Part shown: positions 1 through 6,301 of the stretch, piece after piece
Layout of the letters: the number at the start of each line of letters is the position of its first letter
Position numbering within the stretch: position 1 is the first letter of the stretch
Origin: RGIG426 sp045598965
GTDB taxonomy: Bacteria; Bacillota; Clostridia; Oscillospirales; Acutalibacteraceae
NCBI GenBank assembly: GCA_045598965.1
Contig: JAZRVH010000036.1
Coordinates: 1 to 10,470, forward strand
DNA length: 10,470 bases
Reading direction: 5' to 3'
Program-made: the position numbers and the translations under genes
The notes under the pieces: generated by a model
Told to the model about the DNA's origin: nothing
The model's input: only the letters and a program-made list of their open reading frames with translations
The model's database searches: none

Positions 1-1
1 T

Positions 2-2839
2 ATCGACAACGGTACGGTGAGTGCTTCGTTCAGCGGTGCGATCAAAGCGAGCACAGAGTATACCATTCGCTATGATGCGACCGATGTTGCAAACCTGGAA
101 GTGAAAGTTCACTATACCAAGGGTTACGGCGGCAACGACGGCGGCTACTTAACTGTTCCCGCCAACAAGAATTTTGTCTTCACGACAAGCGACAGCTTGG
201 AAGATGGCGACTTTGCGGTTGAAATCGGCGGTGTGCGTTACTCTGACGTGACCGGTACGCTCGACAACTTTATCCTTGTCGAGGGTAATACGATTTCCGG
301 CGATGTGACCAACCCGACCAGCGGTTCTCAGTCCGAGACCCAGGGTTCCCAGTCCGAGACCCAAGCTTCTCAGTCCGAGACTCAAGCTTCTCAGTCCGAG
401 ACTCAGCCCACTCAGCAGGGTACTTCTACTGAATTGACCGGTAACTGGACGGCGATGGATGCGTCTCAAGCGAGCATGGTTTCCTATAACAACGGCACCT
501 TGACGTTGGATGCAACTTCCGGTGTCGACGTGAAAGCGTCTCAAACCGTGCTTTTGGGTGCCGGTACCTACAGCTTCAGTGCTACCAAATCCGGCGAACC
601 CGCACCTGACTTGATTGTACGTACCTCTGCCGGCGATATTGTGGAAGGCAAATACGAGGATGCCGGTCACGTGGACTTCACGCTCACCGGTGAGGAAGAA
701 GTTATCTTCATCGTCAGCGAGTATCGTGGCGGCGTTGGCACTTTGACCAACATCACCTTGAGCGGTAACGGCACGACCCCGACCAGCGGTTCCCAAGCTT
801 CCCAGTCTGAGACTCAACCTACTCAGTCCGGAAGCCAAGCTTCTCAGTCCGAGACCCAAGCTACTCAGCAGGGTGGTTCTACTGAGCTGACCGGTAACTG
901 GACGGCGATGGATGCCTCTCAAGCGAGCATGGTGTCCTACAACAACGGCACCTTGACGCTGGATGCTTCTTCCGGTGTCGACGTGAAAGCGTCTCAAACC
1001 GTGCGTTTGGGTGCCGGTACGTATCGTTTCAGTGCGACCAAATCCGGCGAGCCTGTGCCTGACTTGATGGTGCGTACCTCTGCCGGCGATGTGCCGGAAG
1101 GCAAATATGAGGAAGCTGGCCACGTGGACTTCACGCTTACCGGCGAGGAAGAGGTTCTCTTCATCGTCAGCCAGTATCGTGGCGGCGTTGGCACTTTGAC
1201 CAACATCACCTTGAGCGGTAACGGTACTAACCCGTCTTCTGACCCGTCTCAATCCGGCACTCAGCCGTCCACCAATCCGTCTCAGAACCCGGGTCAAACC
1301 GGCAAAATTGTGGTGTGGTCCGGTACGATTGCTCGTGACTTCACCACGAAAAACACCGTGGCAATCGTCGGCGTGGACGAACTGACCCAGGCGTTCCGTG
1401 ATGATTTGACTGCCAACGGTCTGCCGACCAAATACGAAATCGAAGCGAATGCTACGTATACGGGCGGCCCGTCCGGCTATGCTTGCTGGGGCTTCTATCA
1501 AGATTCTCCTTATTTGGAGATGTGGTCGGATAAAGGCGGCACGCTGACCAATGCACCGATTAGCGGTACTGACGAGGCTCCGCTTTCGTCTCTGACCAAT
1601 GCTGCCAGTATTTGCTTGTTCAGCGAAGGCTCCGGGGATGTTGTAAACGTCCAGAGCTTGACCCTTTATGCTTATCGTGAGGGCGGTTCTGACCCGTCTC
1701 AATCCGGCACTCAGCCGTCTTCTAACCCGTCTCAGAATCCGGGTCAGGTCGGCAAAGTGGTTGTGTGGACCGGCGACATCGGTCGTGACTTTACCACCAA
1801 AAACACCGTGGCGATTGTCAGCGTGGACGAACTGACCCAGGCGTTCCGTGATGATTTATCTGCCAACGGTCTGCCGGTTAAATACGAAATTGAAGCGAAT
1901 GCTACGTATACGGGCGGCCCGTCCGGCTATGCTTGCTGGGGCTTCTATCAAGACTCTCCTTATTTGGAGATGTGGTCGGATAAAGGCGGCACGCTGACCA
2001 ATGCACCGATTAGCGGTACTGACGAGGCTCCGCTTTCGTCTCTGACCAACACTGCTAACATTTGCTTGTTCAGCGAAGCTTCCGGGGATGTTGTAAACGT
2101 CCAGAGCTTGACCCTTTATGCTTATCGTGAGGGTGCTGCTTCCGAGACCGATCCGTCTGCATCCCAGACCGATCCGTCCGCTTCCCAGACCGATCCGTCC
2201 GCTTCCGAGACTGATCCGTCCGCTTCCCAGACGGAGCCCACCCAACCCGACGGCAGAGTTCTTGTTTGGTCCGGCGTGCTTGACACCGATTACACGACTG
2301 TGAACGGCTTGGCACCCATTGTCAATCAAGAAATGCTGGCGGCGGTTTTGGCCGAGCTTACGCAGAATGGTATTCCGGAGAAGATTCAGATTGTGTCTGA
2401 GCTCGAGTACAAGGGCGGCGATGCCGACTTTGCTACGCTCGTTCTGTTCTCCAACGGCCAGATCATTCCGTACGATCCGGAATGCATCTATCCGAACGAC
2501 TTGACCTTCAGCAACCTGTCCGGCCTTGGTGCTGACACCGCTCTTATGGTGTATAGCGGCACTGGTTCTTACACGCTGCACATCGGCAAAATGGACATTT
2601 ACGCTTATCGTGCCCAGCCGTCCGAGACCAGCAACATTGATCCGACTGCCACCTCTACTGTTGAGGCGGGCGACGCCAACGGCGACGGTGCGGTTAATAT
2701 GAAAGACGTTCTCGTCCTTCGTAAATTCCTTGCTGATCTCCCGGTGGAAATGGATGCGGCGGCTGCTGACGTGAACGACGATGGTGCAATCAATATGAAA
2801 GACGTTCTCGCCCTTCGTAAAGCGATTGCCAACTCCTAA
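2..2839 (+). CDS. Secreted multimodular dockerin protein, 5' end missing
   Basis: The frame is open from the first base (first full codon at 2), and the GTG at 17 lies inside a continuing domain, so the true start is upstream. Order by nucleotide: a partial beta-rich module to about 305; linker with SQSETQ repeats; module A1 (428-775) and A2 (881-1228), 106 of 116 residues identical; a Ser/Pro/Gln linker; module B1 (1304-1684) and B2 (1754-2134), 117 of 127 identical; a 7-residue repeat linker (2138-2239); divergent module B3 (2255-2614); C-terminal dockerin (2669-2836) with two calcium loops, DANGDGAVNMKD and DVNDDGAINMKD. Dockerins bind cohesins on scaffoldins, so this is probably an extracellular subunit of a cellulosome-like complex. 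No catalytic domain is recognisable in the visible part. Modules A and B look like beta-sandwich binding or structural domains, but I cannot assign them to a named family. An enzyme domain in the missing N-terminus is possible. A terminator follows 17 bases after the stop. Confidence 0.9.
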   Translation: MDNGTVSASFSGAIKASTEYTIRYDATDVANLEVKVHYTKGYGGNDGGYLTVPANKNFVFTTSDSLEDGDFAVEIGGVRYSDVTGTLDNFILVEGNTISGDVTNPTSGSQSETQGSQSETQASQSETQASQSETQPTQQGTSTELTGNWTAMDASQASMVSYNNGTLTLDATSGVDVKASQTVLLGAGTYSFSATKSGEPAPDLIVRTSAGDIVEGKYEDAGHVDFTLTGEEEVIFIVSEYRGGVGTLTNITLSGNGTTPTSGSQASQSETQPTQSGSQASQSETQATQQGGSTELTGNWTAMDASQASMVSYNNGTLTLDASSGVDVKASQTVRLGAGTYRFSATKSGEPVPDLMVRTSAGDVPEGKYEEAGHVDFTLTGEEEVLFIVSQYRGGVGTLTNITLSGNGTNPSSDPSQSGTQPSTNPSQNPGQTGKIVVWSGTIARDFTTKNTVAIVGVDELTQAFRDDLTANGLPTKYEIEANATYTGGPSGYACWGFYQDSPYLEMWSDKGGTLTNAPISGTDEAPLSSLTNAASICLFSEGSGDVVNVQSLTLYAYREGGSDPSQSGTQPSSNPSQNPGQVGKVVVWTGDIGRDFTTKNTVAIVSVDELTQAFRDDLSANGLPVKYEIEANATYTGGPSGYACWGFYQDSPYLEMWSDKGGTLTNAPISGTDEAPLSSLTNTANICLFSEASGDVVNVQSLTLYAYREGAASETDPSASQTDPSASQTDPSASETDPSASQTEPTQPDGRVLVWSGVLDTDYTTVNGLAPIVNQEMLAAVLAELTQNGIPEKIQIVSELEYKGGDADFATLVLFSNGQIIPYDPECIYPNDLTFSNLSGLGADTALMVYSGTGSYTLHIGKMDIYAYRAQPSETSNIDPTATSTVEAGDANGDGAVNMKDVLVLRKFLADLPVEMDAAAADVNDDGAINMKDVLALRKAIANS
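323..406 (+). repeat. 21-bp linker repeat, 4 copies
   Basis: Four tandem 21-bp units encode the heptad (G/A)-S-Q-S-E-T-Q in the linker before module A1. The units differ by a few mostly synonymous bases. Related SQSETQ stretches recur in the linker between A1 and A2 (776-880). Such Ser/Thr/Gln-rich linkers are flexible spacers between extracellular modules and are possible O-glycosylation targets. Confidence 0.85.
428..1228 (+). repeat. Tandem module A duplication (A1, A2)
   Basis: Two 348-bp copies (428-775 and 881-1228) are offset by exactly 453 bp. Each encodes 116 residues beginning TELTGNWTAMDASQ and ending TLTNITLSGNGT; 106 residues are identical. The alternating hydrophobic pattern, a Gly-rich turn (LGAGTY) and a final strand of type TLTNITL are consistent with a jelly-roll or CBM-like beta-sandwich, but no named family is assigned. 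The partial domain at the start of the gene ends in TLDNFILVEG and may be a distant third copy. Confidence 0.85.
1304..2134 (+). repeat. Tandem module B duplication (B1, B2)
   Basis: Two 381-bp copies (1304-1684 and 1754-2134) are offset by exactly 450 bp, including a near-identical linker. At the protein level 117 of 127 residues match. The central part, 1442-1599 versus 1892-2049, differs at a single base (T1504 versus C1954), which points to recent duplication or gene conversion. The module starts K-(I/V)-V-V-W-(S/T)-G, carries VDELTQAFRDDL and ends LTLYAYREG. Each copy has two cysteines (codons 1484 and 1613; 1934 and 2063). A third, divergent copy lies at 2255-2614, and another is in the next gene at 3309-3677. 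Confidence 0.9.
2138..2239 (+). repeat. 21-bp linker repeat, about 4.9 copies
   Basis: Units at 2138, 2159, 2180 and 2201 plus a partial unit to 2239 encode A-S-(E/Q)-T-D-P-S between modules B2 and B3. The heptad is nearly the one amplified in the next gene (T-E-P-S-A-S-G), so both linkers probably share an origin. Confidence 0.85.
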
Positions 2840-2856
2840 TTCCATAGCAGTTTAAC

Positions 2857-2891
2857 AAAAACGGCATAGCCTTTTGGCTATGCCGTTTTTT
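2857..2891 (+). terminator. Intrinsic terminator after the first dockerin gene
   Basis: A perfect 15-bp stem (AAAAACGGCATAGCC at 2857-2871 with its complement at 2876-2890) closes a TTTT loop and ends in a T run. It lies 17 bases after the stop codon. The A-rich left arm means it could also terminate transcription arriving on the other strand. Confidence 0.93.
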
Positions 2892-2894
2892 CTC

Positions 2895-2923
2895 TTGCAT
2901 TTTTCGTTTAAATATGGTACACT
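2895..2923 (+). promoter_or_regulatory. Sigma-A promoter for the second dockerin gene
   Basis: The -35 is TTGCAT (2895-2900), followed by a 17-bp spacer and the -10 TACACT (2918-2923). A TGG extended -10 immediately precedes the hexamer. The predicted start near 2930 leaves a very short leader, with the strong Shine-Dalgarno AAGGAGGG at 2932-2939, six bases before the ATG at 2946. Confidence 0.7.
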
Positions 2924-2945
2924 ATCGTCGTAAGGAGGGCTTAGT

Positions 2946-4199
2946 ATGAATAATAGGTGGTTTCGCCTGCTGAGTGCAGGTATTATTGTAACAATGCTTC
3001 TTGCGATGACGGTTGTAACGGCACTTCCTGCGTCTGCGTTTGACCCGCTTGGCGAGGGGGAGGGAGCCGGCAACAAAACGACAATCGGACCATTAGACAG
3101 TCACGAGGATCCGGTCAGCGAAGGCATCAGCTATCCGGATGACTATTATTCGGTGGTGTCGTATGCTCCGCTGGACGACGACGAGAGTGAGGAAGATTCT
3201 GAGGTTTCCGGTGAGTCCTCCGGTGAGGTTTCCGGTGAGTCCTCCGTCAGTGAAACCGAACCGTCTGCCAGTGAAACTCAGCCGTCTCAAAACCCGAGCC
3301 AACCCGGCAAAATTGTGGTGTGGTCGGGTGTGATTGACCGTGATTTTACCACGAAAGCGAACGGACTTGTTGCCATCAATGTTGATGAACTGACCCAGGC
3401 GTTCCGTGACGATTTAAACGCCAACGGTTTGCCAATTCAATATGAGGTGGAAGCGGACGCCACGTACATTTCCGGCCCTGTCGGATATGCGAATATCGGT
3501 TTTTATCAAGATGCCCCGTATCTGGAGGCGTGGCCGGAAAAAGGTTCTACGATTACCGGCGGTGTCATTTCGGATATCGCCACCTTGAACAATACGGCTA
3601 CGATGTTTCTCCTCAGCGAGGGTGCAGATAACCTTGTGCATATTAACAGCTTTACGCTGTATGCTTACCGTGAGGGCGGTGTAACTCCGTCTACCGAGCC
3701 GTCTGCCAGTAATACCGAGCCGTCCGCCAGCGGCACCGAGCCGTCCGCCAGCGGCACCGAACCGTCTGCCAGCGGCACTGAACCGTCTGCCAGCGGCACC
3801 GAACCGTCCGCCAGCGGCACTGAACCGTCCGCCAGCGGCACTGAGCCGTCCGCCAGCGGCACTGAGCCGTCCGCTTCTCAGACTTTGCCGTCCGGAATGA
3901 CGTTGCCCTCTCTTCCTACGCAGTCTTCCGCTACGGTACCCAGTGGCAGTAGCACCGAACCTTCCGTCAGCACGCCTACCGAGCCGGGTGTTCTCCCTCT
4001 TTACGGCGACGCCAACGAGGACGGAGCAGTCAATATGAAAGATGTTCTCTTGATGCGGAAATACGTTGCGGAGATTCCTGTGACGCTAAACTTTGCAAAT
4101 TCCGATGTAAATGCGGATGATGCGGTCAATATGAAAGATATTCTGTCTGTCCGCAAATTTGTGGCGGAGCTTATTGATCATTTAGGCCCGGAAGCATAA
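2946..4199 (+). CDS. Secreted B-module dockerin protein
   Basis: A 417-residue secreted protein. The signal peptide has Asn-Asn-Arg and Arg7 before a hydrophobic core, with likely cleavage after Ala-Ser-Ala (residue 31). Residues 33-120 form an acidic, Ser/Glu/Pro-rich linker. Residues 122-244 are one B module, homologous to the three in the preceding gene and sharing RDFTTK and VDELTQAFRDDL, but without their two cysteines. A long linker of TEPSASG repeats follows. The C-terminal dockerin begins near residue 354, with calcium loops DANEDGAVNMKD and DVNADDAVNMKD; in the second loop the usual Gly6 is Asp. No catalytic domain is present in this complete protein, so it is probably a binding, structural or adaptor subunit docked to a cohesin. 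It has its own promoter and a terminator 16 bases after the stop, so it is monocistronic. The module's ligand is unknown. Confidence 0.92.
   Translation: MNNRWFRLLSAGIIVTMLLAMTVVTALPASAFDPLGEGEGAGNKTTIGPLDSHEDPVSEGISYPDDYYSVVSYAPLDDDESEEDSEVSGESSGEVSGESSVSETEPSASETQPSQNPSQPGKIVVWSGVIDRDFTTKANGLVAINVDELTQAFRDDLNANGLPIQYEVEADATYISGPVGYANIGFYQDAPYLEAWPEKGSTITGGVISDIATLNNTATMFLLSEGADNLVHINSFTLYAYREGGVTPSTEPSASNTEPSASGTEPSASGTEPSASGTEPSASGTEPSASGTEPSASGTEPSASGTEPSASQTLPSGMTLPSLPTQSSATVPSGSSTEPSVSTPTEPGVLPLYGDANEDGAVNMKDVLLMRKYVAEIPVTLNFANSDVNADDAVNMKDILSVRKFVAELIDHLGPEA
3693..3881 (+). repeat. 21-bp minisatellite, 9 copies (TEPSASG linker)
   Basis: Nine in-frame 21-bp units encode T-E-P-S-A-S-(N/G/Q). 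The inner copies differ only at synonymous third positions (acc/act, gag/gaa, tcc/tct). Length changes in whole units would keep the frame, so copy number probably varies between strains and sets the spacing between the B module and the dockerin. The opposite strand is also open here, which is a by-product of the repeat. Confidence 0.95.
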
Positions 4200-4215
4200 A
4201 ACCTAAATACAAAGA

Positions 4216-4246
4216 AAAACCCGTGGGGCGTTGCCCCACGGGTTTT
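4216..4246. terminator. Bidirectional intrinsic terminator
   Basis: The stem CCCGTGGGGC (4220-4229) pairs with GCCCCACGGG (4233-4242) across a 3-base loop, with AAAA on the left and TTTT on the right. It lies between two convergent genes, 16 bases after the dockerin gene stop and 10 bases beyond the AraC gene stop on the other strand, so it can serve both. Confidence 0.93.
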
Positions 4247-4256
4247 ATGTTGTTCT

Positions 4257-5147
4257 TTATGCACGACGCATATAGCGTTTGACCGAATCGGCGTATTCCG
4301 ACGGGGTCATTTTGGTGCACCGCTTAAAGTGACGGGAGAAGTACTGTACCGTGGTATAGTGAAGAGCATCCGCAATTTGGGTGTAGTTCATATCCTGCTC
4401 TCGAATCATCTGCTTGGCACGCTCAATCTTACAGCGACCGTAATATTCCATCACGCCGCATCCAACATTGTCACGAAACATTTTTTTGAGTGCCGAAGCA
4501 CCGATAGAGAATTGTTTGCACACATCCTCGAACATCAGGCGGGTTTCGACGTTTTGCTCTAAATATTCGCAAATGGATTTCAGACGTTGATTTTGGAAAT
4601 CCTGCTGTTGGATTTGGATCGGCGGTTTTTCGGCGGGTTCCGAATCCGAACGCACCAAACGGATGAGGAATTCCTCTAAATACAGTCGAATGAGCTGTTC
4701 GCAGGCGAAAGGTTGATTTTCTTTTCGAAGAAGCTCTTTCACATTGGGGTCGCCGAGGGGAGAGGAGAACGCCTCTCTCGCTTCGGATACCATGTGTGCC
4801 AAAAGCGGCCGCATTTCTTCTGTGCAGTTGATGATTTTGCCCGCTACCGAGTGAAGAACGCCGCAACTGCCGTCGAATGAAACAACAACAGCGTTGGCGG
4901 TGGAGGTTCCATCACAGCGGATGCTGTGAAACTCCATCGGTTTGTGAAGATAGAGTTGTTTGGTTTCGAGAGCAATTTCCGTGTTGCCGGCGGTGATAAA
5001 TACTCGACCCTTGTCCACGTAAATAAACTCCCAAAAGTCGTGGAGTTCGCCGGCAAAGGTGAAGGTGCGGGTATACTCTAAATAGTGTACCGACACGATG
5101 TTGTCGACGGTAAGACCGTTGCGGAGTGAGATTTTTTTATACTCCAT
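4257..5147 (-). CDS. AraC-family transcriptional regulator
   Basis: A 296-residue cytoplasmic regulator of usual length for the family. The N-terminal half (about residues 15-100) reads as a cupin-like sensing domain with H-D-F-W-E-F-I-Y around residue 36 and LYLHKPMEFHSI around residues 65-76. A helical linker leads to the C-terminal DNA-binding domain (about 187-290) with two helix-turn-helix units: FEDVCKQFSIGASALKKMF (206-224) and YTQIADALHYTTVQYFSRHFK (255-275), then the family signature K-M-T-P-S-E-Y. The start is the ATG whose codon ends at 5147, with a GGGGGA Shine-Dalgarno 7 bases upstream. It is transcribed divergently from the nucleotidyltransferase-kinase operon, the usual arrangement for a regulator and its target. 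The inducer is unknown; a hexosamine or glycan fragment is an inference from context. It could also control the flanking dockerin genes. Confidence 0.93.
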   Translation of the reverse strand: MEYKKISLRNGLTVDNIVSVHYLEYTRTFTFAGELHDFWEFIYVDKGRVFITAGNTEIALETKQLYLHKPMEFHSIRCDGTSTANAVVVSFDGSCGVLHSVAGKIINCTEEMRPLLAHMVSEAREAFSSPLGDPNVKELLRKENQPFACEQLIRLYLEEFLIRLVRSDSEPAEKPPIQIQQQDFQNQRLKSICEYLEQNVETRLMFEDVCKQFSIGASALKKMFRDNVGCGVMEYYGRCKIERAKQMIREQDMNYTQIADALHYTTVQYFSRHFKRCTKMTPSEYADSVKRYMRRA

Positions 5148-5220
5148 TACGCAATCCCCCTAATTAAGTTTTCGCATTTCTTTTCCTTTTCACAAAAAAG
5201 AAAATCCTTCTCTAATTAGC

Positions 5221-5249
5221 ATTATACAACTTGTGACCGTAAATGTCAA
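5221..5249 (-). promoter_or_regulatory. Consensus sigma-A promoter for the AraC gene
   Basis: On the minus strand, TTGACA (complement of 5244-5249), a 17-bp spacer and TATAAT (complement of 5221-5226) match consensus at all twelve positions. Predicted transcription starts near 5214, giving a leader of about 66 bases. The leader holds the palindrome CTAATTAG (5212-5219) and a second CTAATTA (5160-5166), which are possible autoregulatory sites. Confidence 0.85.
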
Positions 5250-5289
5250 GAAAAAAGCTAAAATTATAACAAAAAAATCACAATAAAGG

Positions 5290-5318
5290 TTGAAAAATGG
5301 CATAAAAATTGGTATAGT
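5290..5318 (+). promoter_or_regulatory. Promoter of the nucleotidyltransferase-kinase operon
   Basis: TTGAAA (5290-5295), a 17-bp spacer and TATAGT (5313-5318), preceded by a TGG extended -10. The two divergent -35 boxes are separated by 40 bp of AT-rich DNA (5250-5289), where an AraC-type activator could act on both promoters. Confidence 0.82.
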
Positions 5319-5327
5319 ATAAGAAAG

Positions 5328-5345
5328 ACTTTTTGTATAAAAGTC
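5328..5345 (+). promoter_or_regulatory. Inverted repeat just downstream of the operon start site
   Basis: GACTTTT (5328-5334) and AAAAGTC (5339-5345) form a perfect 7-bp inverted repeat around GTAT, about 3 bases after the predicted transcription start. It may be an operator or a 5' stabilising hairpin; the sequence does not decide between them. It is too weak and too early to be a terminator. The gene's Shine-Dalgarno AGAGGGAG follows at 5361-5368. Confidence 0.45.
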
Positions 5346-5377
5346 CAAAAAGATAAAAACAGAGGGAGCGTTACATT

Positions 5378-6298
5378 ATGAACAAGACTTTGGTCATCAT
5401 GGCCGCCGGTATGGGCAGCCGCTATGGCGGGCTGAAACAAATCGACCCGGTCGGCCCGGACAACACCCTGATTATCGACTATTCGATTTATGATGCGGTG
5501 CAAGCCGGTTTTAACACCATTGCGTTTATTATCAAAGAAGTGGACGAAGCGGCGTTCAAAGAAGCCATCGGCGACCGTATTGCGAAAAACGTCAACGTGC
5601 GTTACGTGTATCAGCGTTTGGAGAACCTGCCGGACGGTTACTCTGTCCCGGCGGAGCGTAGCAAACCGTGGGGTACGGCTCACGCCATTATGTGCTGTGC
5701 CGGTGTTGTCAACGAGCCGTTTGCCGTTATCAATGCGGACGACTACTATGGTGCCGAGGCATTCAAGAAAATGTCCGATTGGCTCGAGACTCCGGAAGCC
5801 AACGCCAAAGAGACCAATTATTGCATGACCGGTTATGTTTTGAAAAACACCTTGACCGAAAACGGTCACGTGGCACGTGGTATCTGCGAAGTGGGTGCCG
5901 ACGGTATGCTGAAAGAGGTTGTGGAGCACACCAAAATTATGCGTCGCAACGGTCAAACCCAGTTCACCGAAGACGGTGAGAATTGGGTGGACGTGGACGA
6001 GAACAGCATTGTGTCCATGAACTGCTGGGCGTTCAAACCCTGCTTCCTCGATACGCTGAAAGAGCGTTTTGCCAAATTCCTTGCCGAGAACATCGAGAAA
6101 AACCCGCTGAAATGTGAGTTCTTCCTGCCGTTCGTTGTGCAAGAGATGATTGACGAAGGTTCCTGCACGGTGAAAGTGCTTCACACCGATGACAAATGGT
6201 TCGGCGTGACCTACAAAGAGGATAAAGAAGCGGTTGTCAATGCGATTGCTTCCAAAATTGCCGCCGGTCAATATCCGGAGCATCTGTGGGGGGAATAA
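5378..6298 (+). CDS. Sugar-1-phosphate nucleotidyltransferase family protein
   Basis: A 306-residue cytoplasmic protein of the NTP_transferase (Rossmann-like) superfamily, which joins a sugar-1-phosphate to an NTP and releases pyrophosphate. The N-terminus has the nucleotide-binding signature MAAGMGSRYGGLKQ (residues 8-21). K-P-W-G-T-A-H-A at 96-103 resembles the GTAHA segment of GlmU-type uridylyltransferases, and N-A-D-D-Y-Y-G at 119-125 supplies the metal-binding acidic residues. No left-handed helix acyltransferase domain follows, so it is not a full GlmU. The Shine-Dalgarno AGAGGGAG lies 9 bases before the ATG. It is the first gene of an operon with the kinase, whose ATG is 3 bases after this stop. 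The pair suggests this enzyme uses the kinase's product, probably forming a UDP- or other NDP-hexosamine or hexose. Sugar and base specificity are not visible. Confidence 0.9.
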   Translation: MNKTLVIMAAGMGSRYGGLKQIDPVGPDNTLIIDYSIYDAVQAGFNTIAFIIKEVDEAAFKEAIGDRIAKNVNVRYVYQRLENLPDGYSVPAERSKPWGTAHAIMCCAGVVNEPFAVINADDYYGAEAFKKMSDWLETPEANAKETNYCMTGYVLKNTLTENGHVARGICEVGADGMLKEVVEHTKIMRRNGQTQFTEDGENWVDVDENSIVSMNCWAFKPCFLDTLKERFAKFLAENIEKNPLKCEFFLPFVVQEMIDEGSCTVKVLHTDDKWFGVTYKEDKEAVVNAIASKIAAGQYPEHLWGE

Positions 6299-6301
6299 GC
6301 C

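Noticed and set aside
17..19. GTG at 17 as the true start of the first gene
   Set aside because: The frame is open upstream to the window edge, no ribosome site precedes it, no signal peptide follows it, and it lies inside a domain.
149..1702. 517-codon minus-strand frame (and a similar one at 1856-2845)
   Set aside because: Both mirror the repeated modules of the dockerin gene; the translation is Arg/Gly-rich and repeats only because the sense strand repeats.
2852..3076. Minus-strand frame of 74 codons across the first terminator
   Set aside because: It overlaps the terminator, promoter and signal peptide of the second dockerin gene and has no domain or ribosome site.
3693..3881. Regular repeat array as a CRISPR
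   Set aside because: Units are contiguous 21-bp coding repeats with no spacers and keep the reading frame.
5177..5203. Hairpin TTTCTTTT/AAAAGAAA in the AraC leader
   Set aside because: Eight nearly pure A/T pairs in a low-complexity stretch are expected by chance and would be weak.
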